Assembly: GCF_035083965.1 (NCBI RefSeq)
Contig: NC_089724.1
Location: 9,542,910-9,606,909 of the forward strand
Direction: 5' to 3'
DNA: 64,000 nucleotides
Source: Branchiostoma lanceolatum
Lineage: Eukaryota; Chordata; Leptocardii; Amphioxiformes; Branchiostomatidae
Shown here: piece after piece, positions 57,701-64,000 of the stretch
Numbering within the stretch: position 1 is the first letter of the stretch
Layout of the letters: every line of letters begins with the position of its first letter
Translations under genes and position numbers: made by a program
Notes under the pieces: generated by a model
Told to the model about the DNA's origin: nothing
What the model saw: the letters and a program-made list of their open reading frames with translations, nothing else
The model's database searches: none

Positions 57701-60700
57701 TTGTTAAGTTAAGTTAAGTTAAGTTAAGTTAAGTTAAGTTAAGTTAAGTTAAGTTAAGTTAAGTTAAGTTAAGTTAAGTTAAGTTAAGTTAAGTTAAGTT
57801 AAGTTAAGTTAAGTTAAGTTAAGTTAATCTGGCAAAGCTTTATAGCATGTAACGAAAGTTTTTTTCTGTCCAAATCGTCAATCATTTAGACAAAATTTAA
57901 AGATCATGGCTTAGACATGACCAGCCTGTCACAGAGCAAAGTTCATCCTGTTGTTGCTGACTTTCTCAGTTTGTTAATTATGAATCATACTCCACGTTCA
58001 TATCCCAAGCTTTCGCCACAAAGATAGTAACGACAAGTTCCAAAGATGCCACCTACGTTTCTAGTTATGGCTGGCCCCCTGTCGAGCATGTTGTCCGTAC
58101 AGTTGCCCTGTACAGAGCAGTGGTACGGTGGGACGAAGTCGAAGGTGAAGTGGGCGGTCCGCGAGACCTCCTGGCCCGAGTAGTACACGGGAGGGTCCAC
58201 GGTGTAGCCGGAGGAACCGTCATAGTTCCTGATCTTCGCGTATCCACCATTTCTCGACTTGGCAGTAAAATACAGCCTGTATCACAAAAAGGTAAACTCG
58301 AATTTGTATACGGTTTTGAATTTTCGCCAAAAAAACAGTTACTCAAGCAACTGGATACAATTTTGATACTTTTATCCAGTTGCTTGAGTAGCTGTTTTGG
58401 GCGTATCTTGTTGCCTGGATGTCTAACCTTCATCAACGGTTTTGACTTTACCTGACTAGACGTGGTGTGGGGAATATGTTTGTATCATGCGTTGATAACT
58501 AGGGATACACACCTGTGAATAGGTTTACCTTCAAACTGGTAAAGTCCCTTTTTAACTTTTAGTAGCCCAACATTAGAGCATTCTGTTTTGAAGGAATGAA
58601 GCAACGCATATATAGATATAACATAGTTCCAAAGTAAACGCAGGTTTTCTGACCTGTCCCCATGTTGAGGTGTGGCAGAAATCACGTGACTTCTGGTGCA
58701 GTTGTGAGTTGATAGAGCCGGGCTGTCCTGACTGACCACGTGACTTGTGCTGCCATCCTCATATGATTGACATGTCAGGGAGCCGTTCAGAATCCCACCT
58801 GTCCCTAGATTGTGAAAAAAAAACTCGTAGAGGTGAATTGTCACACAAATAAATGATAAAATTTCATCTATCTTTTGCGCATCATAAGACGAATGATGTT
58901 CACAGTGGTTTGTTTAAAGACCATGCCTGAACTATAAAATGATCCAATACATGTAAATTCGGGTAACGTAAAAACTACCAGAGTCAGTCTGCAACTGATT
59001 GTCGTGGTGTTCACATCGGTGGAGGTCTGGCTAAGACAGGAACCGACACAAGTTACTCTTCAGGACAGTTTTTGAATGTAGAGACAACGGAAAAGCATTC
59101 AAATTTCACAGTAAAGCTACAAACTAGTTGATGAATAGTATTCGTGTTGACAGTACGAATAGTGGCAACGAACTGTAAGATATAGAGAACTTGCTGAGTA
59201 CCTCTTTCCAACCACCAGTCTGTGGACGCCTCCGTCATCCCGATTTTCCTGTCATCCACGTAATAAGGCTCTGGCCAATCAGAAGGCGACGGCTCTTCAA
59301 ACGCAGTCTCCCAGTTGACCTAATCATGACGAGAGGGAAAACGGCCACGTGATGTGTTGTCATCAAGTTTGACGGTATATTCTGAAGGTTTGAATAACTG
59401 AGAACAGTGATTTTCGTCTATGGTGCATATTTTTATAGACATAAGTATCCAAATCAACCACACCTCTAACTGCATTGTGGTTGCTTCCTCTTGGAGGTTA
59501 GTCCAGACGGTAGAGGGCGCTGTTGTAACGTCCGTACATGGTGCCTCAGAAACATCGCCTGCTGCACCCATCAACATTCCTGCACAGTAGGTCATCTCAG
59601 GCGGGACTTGTACTGCGGAAATTTTAGCTTAATCATTTTCCCAACCATCATCGCTTTATGGGTCACAAAGTCTTTAGAACGTTAAAATAAACAGAGAGAA
59701 AGAACGCATTGAACACGTTCGATAAATTGATTCAATTTGCAAAATTTGACGCTAAACTGTACACATCTAAAACCACTATGCCTGTAAAGTAGGAATTTTG
59801 ATGAACGTACTTGATAAACAGTTTGTTCCATTGAATTCAGGTGCGCATGTGCAAGATGACGGTAGGTTGTTGGAGCCACAGTTGCCAGGGTAACAGAACA
59901 GACTGTCCGGCCGCCAGGAGCACAGCTCTGATTGGACAGCGTGACAAAATATTTACAACAAATCTGCATTTACATTTACATGACATTTACATTACATTTA
60001 CATTTACATTAACATTTACATTTACATTTACATTTACATTTACATTTACATTTACATTTACATTTACATTTACATTTACATAACATTTACATTTACAACA
60101 AAAATGTCACAACGTGAATTTCCATCCTACTTTAAGTTAACCACACTAGACTCCCGTGGTCTGCTTTCAGATTTAAAGTTTTTCATTCCAAGACTACGAA
60201 TCCTACGGAAACTGTACGGAAGCAGAACATTCGCTTTCTTTCCGAACGTGTACTCTTTAATATACTACTTGTACTACTTAGTACTTGTACTACTTACTTC
60301 TTGTACTACTGATTACTTGTACTACTTACTACTTATACTACTTACTACCTGTACTACTTACTACTTGTGCTACTTACTACTTGTTCTACTTACTACTTTC
60401 CACTACTTAAGTTACTACTGGGAGTCCCCGTTTCATGTCCTGACTAGATGGACGTGATGTCCATAAAATACCACAAGCAGGCACAGAACACTCACGTGTG
60501 CAGGACGTGCCGTCGGCTGCCAGCAGGTAGCCCAGGGCGTCTCCTCCCCGGTCGTACTGACACCTGCTGCACGTGGAGTCACCTGGCCCTGTACACTCCA
60601 GCACCTCGCAGTCGGCAATACTGTCACAGGCTAGTGTCAAACAGAAATCATAATGGTTAATGCTCTGATTTTTAAACTCCCAGCTCACATTCTATGTTAT

Positions 60701-63700
60701 GCATCATCATCGGTACTTTACAGTTCGTATATAAGCCCACTCGTAGATTCGAGTACGCACGTGCAGTGTCAAAGGTGAAGATCCCTAGCTTGTAAACAGT
60801 TCTCGTCTCAACATGGTCGGGTTTTGTTTACGTCTCAGGGGCCTTCACCTTTGACACTGCACATGCGTACTCGAATCTACGAGTGGGCTTATACGTATAT
60901 CCCCATTCCAAAAGGCAGTGATCATCTGTATATCGTAATACCTGTGCTAGTAATAAGGCAGCAAGAACCGAAGCAATTCCTGCAAACGCCAAGTTCCAGG
61001 TTTCAAAACAAACAGGACTTAACAAATATCGTGCACCTTTAACTTGCAGTTCATGAGCTATGAGCTCCTATGCAGGCTTTTAGACAAAGTTGTGGACTCC
61101 TGTACCCACCTGCACAGCTGTGCTGACCAGACAGGTAGTACCCGGTGTTACAGCTGCACCTGTAGCTACCTGCCGTGTTGGAACACAGGTGGTCGCATCC
61201 CCCGTTAGAACCAGATGTACACTCGTTTACGTCTACATGAAAATACAAGAACACATGACCAAACGAAGTGAAGGCTGACGTTCATTTTATTGTTCCCTGG
61301 TGCTTTGACGTGTATCCGAGGCTCGACGAATATTTGGAAAAAAACTTTAAGAAACTACCATTAGAATTACTGAATCACCATTCAAACAAAGGGACCATAC
61401 TCCACTACGGAATGGACAAGGAAAGTGAAAATGAACTAGCTAAGCTCACTGGGGAGGTTTTCTTCCACTGGTCGTGACAGGGAAGACAGACGCTATGTGG
61501 TGTATTTACAGGTTCAAGTTACTGCACAGAGGGAATTCCTAAAGCTCTTTTCGACAAGCACAATGTCAATGAACAGTGGATCACGGCTTAAATGCTCTGT
61601 TCTAAGGACTGTAACCCTTTCTAAAAGCGTGTATGTTAGGTGAGCGACAACAGTCGGGATTCGAACTCCTAACCTCTTGGCTTCAGAGGCAGGGTCGCCA
61701 ACCACTGGACTACGTATACACACACTACCGATAAGGGCCAAGTCAAGTCAAGTCAAGTCAAGTCAAAGCCTTTATTTTTTTTTTGAAGTCCTTGCTCGGT
61801 CACATGGCCGCTTTTCAACCACAAGGTCGAAGTGGAGAGGGAGGGGTCACGGATAAGAGTCTTTGGGACTGTGTTAAGATAGTAACATATGAGTGGTTAC
61901 CTGTGCAGGAGTGTTGTCCAGACAGGCTGTACCCGGTGTAACAGCTACACGTGTAGCTACCTTCATTGTTGCTACAGGTATGCTCACAACCTCCATTGCT
62001 TGTTAGACACTCGTTGACATCTATATACAAAAAAATGAACAATGCTGAAAATGTAACAACACGTATTTTACCTAATCTAAGTTGTCACAGTTCCCTGCGT
62101 ATGAATAGATATATAGTTGATTGATGAATAGAAATAGGTCAATCTATGCTAACAAATATGCACTTGTATGGAACACTTAGCTGAGAATGAAACAAATCCA
62201 CTACATTTACTATCATGGTTATTACCTTCGACGAGAAGGTTATGTTTTCGTCAGCGTTCGTGTGTGTGTGTGTCTGTCTTTCACCACGATGACTAAAAAA
62301 TGCCCACGTGGACTGTTTTGATACTTGGTATGTGGATAGGTAGGTCTTGGTAAGACCTCGATTGATTAAATTTTGGGCCGCCAAGCGTTTTGTTATGGTA
62401 CTGCAGCGGAACCTCGGCATTGATATCTCGTGTTCTGGACATACTATGGCCATGACATTTGAGTGGTAGATAGCTCTTTTAAGGGAGAGTAAGTCGTGTA
62501 TATTTGAACCCCCTACCGGCTAACTGCAGGAGCCGATTTTGTTTCAAACTTTGTTTCTATGGAAAGAGCCTCAGCGTTGTAAACTTACCGTTACATGTCC
62601 TCCAGTGTGGGCCGCTTCCCGACGTTCCCGCGTCCGCCCTGACGCACAGGTAACCAGCCGTACATCCCCAGGCGTCGCACGCCATCGTGGACAGGTACTC
62701 TTTCTGGGGCGAGAATAAAGTCTTTGTCTATAGTCTGAAGCCCCCCTCTAACTAGACCCGCTGCACGCTGTCGGCGTCGCTGCCAGCGATCGAACTGACA
62801 AAGCACCCAACGAATTTCATTGACAAAAAAGGAATCCTTTTAAGCTTTGTGTGTGTGTTTTTTTGGCCATACTTGTACGTTTTGAATGGTGTTCCATTAT
62901 AAAGTATAAGGTAACAGAAATCCAGTTTAGGACACATCGACGCCGCCAGCGTGCCGCGGGTCCAGTGAGAGGGGGGCTTAGAGCACCTCCCATACATGTT
63001 CGTATATCCAAGTGTGCATGAGTTGCACATTAACATGTTTTTGGCTTAAGTAAAGTTTGCGGGAAAGTAGTTGTTATCTACTTTGACCCATTGTATGCAG
63101 CTCAGTTATCGAACCAAAGAAAAGGGATTTCTTTGGTTCGATAACCAGGCTGCACAACGGTCGTTTAAGTAGAAAACAACTTCTTCTTCAAACTTTACTT
63201 AAACCAACAAAATATTGATACGCAACTCATGCGCACATGAATATACGCAGGACCCTTAAACGTCATTGGATGAGAGGCAGCAATCCTCTCCATTTGATGA
63301 GAGGAAGTATGAAATCCAGTGTGGTCCAGTCCTTTTAACTTCAATAAAGCGTGTTTAATTTTAGCTACGGAAATTTTGTTTTTCCTGAAATAACAAGAAG
63401 CTAGGGCTACAGATTTTACAATAGCCTAGAAATAAAAGCACCACTTCTAACTATTTGTGTGTAATAAAAGCACCGTTTCTTACTATTTGTACGTAAGAAA
63501 TCGTTCTGTTTGTACTAAGCTGTGTACATTGAACAAGCGACAACTTACCGATCTTTCGGTGTTCCAAGTGACTTCGCGAACCTCCTCGTAGACGCACCCT
63601 TCACCGTAACATTCCTCATACAACGTCCTTTTCTTTCTCGACGACCTCTCAAGAAAATTGTTTGCTTCTTTCTCGGCCCAGAAGAGTGACGGGACGCCAT

Positions 63701-63732
63701 TGACATCAGTCTGCTGGTCATTCGCTGATGAA
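51177..63732 (-). CDS. Membrane-anchored Gla-EGF protein, 5' end outside window
   Basis: Twenty exons (coding order): 63732-63549, 62703-62589, 62020-61901, 61232-61110, 60630-60496, 59937-59821, 59612-59464, 59319-59202, 58804-58654, 58276-58057, 57567-56943, 56452-56241, 54920-54806, 54643-54498, 53941-53757, 53381-53261, 52782-52600, 52211-52190, 51737-51612 and 51304-51177. All junctions are phase-consistent: 1097 codons plus stop. Order: propeptide and Gla domain (1-61); Cys-rich segment (62-99); two calcium-binding EGF domains (100-180); two further Cys-rich/EGF-like exons (181-264); an ectodomain with beta-sandwich-like repeats (265-1013); a helix WLLMVGG...LLVA (about 1019-1042); and a 55-residue tail ending RMTTML. 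Gla domains bind calcium and membranes after vitamin-K-dependent carboxylation. The signal peptide exon must lie beyond 63733. I know no vertebrate protein with this architecture. No protease domain is present. Confidence 0.88.
52243..52314. mobile_element. Hairpin MITE family, copy C (partial)
   Basis: Has gaaggttagacatccaagtagtaaa and aaaatagttactcaagcaactggat. Intronic, just upstream (in coding sense) of the 22-nt micro-exon at 52190. Confidence 0.72.
52600..56452 (-). CDS. Membrane-proximal ectodomain exons
   Basis: Exons 56452-56241, 54920-54806, 54643-54498, 53941-53757, 53381-53261 and 52782-52600. Recurrent strand patterns ([49 protein letters not shown]) suggest fibronectin-III- or cadherin-like beta-sandwiches. 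[19 protein letters not shown] is a small disulfide cluster just before the membrane. Confidence 0.82.
54130..54433 (-). mobile_element. tRNA-derived SINE
   Basis: On the minus strand, gcggtagtgtaatggcaggg (A-box) and tcctgggttcgaatctcctg (B-box) give a clear tRNA-like head near 54360-54433. The body runs to about 54130. It sits in the intron between exons 54498 and 53941. Confidence 0.75.
55440..56129 (-). mobile_element. 5'-truncated non-LTR retrotransposon with 13-bp target duplication
   Basis: The minus-strand frame (stop at 55727) encodes the C-terminal part of a LINE reverse transcriptase: [15 protein letters not shown], then [20 protein letters not shown], the Cys-His tail typical of CR1/Jockey-like elements. 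The 3' end is A-rich (AAAAAAAG repeats at 55440-55462). The 13-mer tcagctttgattc lies at both borders (55427-55439 and 56130-56142), fixing the 690-bp insert. It is intronic in the Gla-EGF gene and in the same orientation. Confidence 0.9.
56943..57567 (-). CDS. Ectodomain exon with asparagine-sequon-dense insert
   Basis: Starts [20 protein letters not shown], a beta-strand pattern typical of lancelet ectodomain repeats, then enters about 150 low-complexity residues containing 18 N-x-S/T sequons (counted by eye) and few hydrophobics, then returns to [12 protein letters not shown] basic NKRRIREA patch in the middle carries an RxxR furin-type minimum site. The exon is three to five times longer than its neighbours. 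Confidence 0.88.
57703..57827. repeat. (AAGTT)n satellite, about 25 copies
   Basis: Nearly perfect pentanucleotide array in the intron between exons 58057 and 57567. Confidence 0.97.
58057..59612 (-). CDS. Ectodomain exons (59612-59464, 59319-59202, 58804-58654, 58276-58057)
   Basis: These encode residues about 265-477. Segments include [37 protein letters not shown] and [20 protein letters not shown]. Paired cysteines and several N-glycosylation sites indicate an extracellular fold. I recognise no named domain. Confidence 0.8.
58313..58438. mobile_element. Hairpin MITE family, copy D (best preserved)
   Basis: gttactcaagcaactggata and tatccagttgcttgagtagc face each other around about 15 bp, followed by gggcgtatcttgttgcctgg and atgtctaaccttcatcaac. 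This copy shows the full fold shared by copies A-C. Confidence 0.82.
59821..60630 (-). CDS. Cys-rich exon and EGF-like exon (60630-60496, 59937-59821)
   Basis: The first encodes [15 protein letters not shown]...[17 protein letters not shown], a disulfide-rich segment I cannot name. The second encodes [20 protein letters not shown] then [10 protein letters not shown], an EGF-like module of the type seen in cell-surface proteins of cnidarians and lancelets. Confidence 0.8.
59968..60098. repeat. (TTTACA)n minisatellite
   Basis: About 21 units of catttA-type hexamers, slightly degenerate, in an intron. Open frames of Thr-Phe across it are artefacts. Confidence 0.95.
60262..60411. repeat. Degenerate TACTACTTGTAC tandem repeat
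   Basis: About 150 bp of tactacttgtac/tactactta units with drift. It lies in the same intron as the (TTTACA)n array. Confidence 0.88.
60731..60892. mobile_element. MITE with 50-bp inverted repeats
   Basis: Left arm ataagcccactcgtagattc...gtcaaaggtgaag and right arm cttcacctttgac...gaatctacgagtgggcttat match over about 50 bp around a 60-bp centre. Flanks are TA-rich, consistent with a TA target. Confidence 0.85.
61110..62020 (-). CDS. Two calcium-binding EGF domains (exons 62020-61901 and 61232-61110)
   Basis: Each exon is one domain starting DVNEC. The first has [19 protein letters not shown], the second [19 protein letters not shown]. Both fit the Asp/Asn hydroxylation and calcium-binding pattern CxNx4YxCxC. 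Symmetrical phase 1 introns bound both. They are nearly alike (YSLSGQHSC / YYLSGQHSC), indicating duplication. Confidence 0.95.
61640..61735 (-). mobile_element. tRNA-derived SINE head
   Basis: On the minus strand, tagtccagtggttggcgacc (A-box) and ggagttcgaatcccgact (B-box) lie about 50 nt apart. An AAGTC pentamer run (61741-61765) and T-rich tract flank it. Confidence 0.72.
62220..62590. repeat. Dispersed repeat, copy 3 of 3
   Basis: The words tttgatacttggtatgtggatagg, attttgggccgcc, ggtactgcagcggaacctcgg and tctcgtgttctggacatactatgg are in the same order as at 690-1075 and 45640-45930. It ends at the donor of exon 62589. Confidence 0.65.
62589..62703 (-). CDS. Aromatic-stack-like and Cys-rich exon after the Gla domain
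   Basis: Begins [20 protein letters not shown] and ends PHWRTCN. KEYL occupies the position of the TEFW/KEFW helix that follows Gla domains. The six-cysteine remainder is not an EGF domain, and I do not recognise it. It exits in phase 1, as before EGF exons in clotting factors. Confidence 0.85.
63046..63202. mobile_element. TTAA-type MITE, 157 bp
   Basis: TTAAGTAAAGTTTG and CAAACTTTACTTAA form the ends, with TTAA at each border as in piggyBac/Kolobok elements. A central hairpin ggttatcgaac...gttcgataacc-type palindrome (63107-63147) is present. It lies in the intron after the Gla exon. Confidence 0.8.
63549..63732 (-). CDS. Propeptide and Gla-domain exon
   Basis: Reads [20 protein letters not shown], then [19 protein letters not shown] and TWNTERS. 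ECYGEGC is the ExxxExC Gla signature. F-x5-A-N-x-x-L before a dibasic site matches the carboxylase-recognition propeptide (FxxxxxA at -16/-10 in clotting factors, three residues further from the cleavage site here). The exon ends after NTERS in phase 0, the same place and phase as factor IX NTERT|TEFW as I recall it. Acidic residues available for carboxylation number about nine. Confidence 0.88.
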
Positions 63733-64000
63733 CTTTAAAAGGAACAAATGTGTATACTAAAAATTAACAAAAATATAGTTTTAGATGACACCAAAATGTA
63801 CCAAATATCCTATAACGTTAACGTAGATGTCGTGAAATTGATATCAAAACTGCACTGACATGCTCAGTACAACTTTCATAAACCCTTCAACTACCAACAC
63901 CTGTATGGTGTTACCACATATTTGATTTATCAAGGTTATTTTCAAATCATACTTCTTACTCATGATGATCCTTGGTCACATATACATAGATTCATAAGCC

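Noticed and set aside
61268..61477. 69-codon plus-strand frame ending in FFHWS
   Set aside because: It reads like a plausible protein, but it lies opposite an intron of the Gla-EGF gene, lacks splice support and matches no family I know. It may be a retrocopied fragment, but is not claimed.

Overview
The window looks like nuclear DNA of an invertebrate chordate, most likely an amphioxus (Branchiostoma). This rests on short exons with GT/AG introns, single-copy homologues of vertebrate families (an ETV6/7-type ETS factor with a pointed domain, two ELOVL elongases, a Gla/EGF protein) and a very high density of small DNA transposons, tRNA-derived SINEs and microsatellites. The species is an inference. 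I built all gene models by hand from splice-site and reading-frame continuity, and no alignment was run.

Layout. (1) 523-2597, + strand: the last three exons of a kringle-containing gene. (2) 3.4-28 kb, + strand: a TEL/Yan-type (ETV6/7) ETS repressor gene of 11 coding exons and 1444 codons, with a likely promoter at 3.4-3.55 kb and a 13.4 kb first intron. (3) 30.1-37.9 kb, - strand: an ELOVL4-like very-long-chain fatty-acid elongase of 294 codons in 7 coding exons, with a CCAAT-rich promoter candidate near 37.65-37.9 kb. (4) 38.9-42.2 kb: a 3267-bp element with arms of about 620 bp in inverted orientation, 5-bp target duplications, 21-bp subterminal repeats and a decayed C2H2 zinc-finger reading frame. 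(5) 43.09-48.69 kb, + strand: a second, divergently oriented ELOVL gene with two possible last exons, only one of which carries an ER-retrieval signal. (6) 51.2-63.7 kb, - strand: 20 exons (1097 codons, 5' end outside the window) of a single-pass membrane protein that starts, in this window, with a vitamin-K-dependent Gla module followed by calcium-binding EGF domains, a long ectodomain with an asparagine-sequon-dense insert, a transmembrane helix and a short tail.

The most interesting locus is the membrane-anchored Gla-EGF protein. Its Gla exon keeps the propeptide recognition pattern and the intron position and phase known from vertebrate clotting factors, but appears to lack the N-terminal omega-loop segment. 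Other strong points are the long-inverted-repeat element, the ETS repressor with its CtBP-like C-terminus, SUMO motifs and AT-hook-like motif, two RFX X-boxes in its first intron, and several transposon insertions whose target duplications can be read directly. The two ELOVL genes are probably old paralogues acting in the same ER elongation pathway. No functional link between the other genes is evident.
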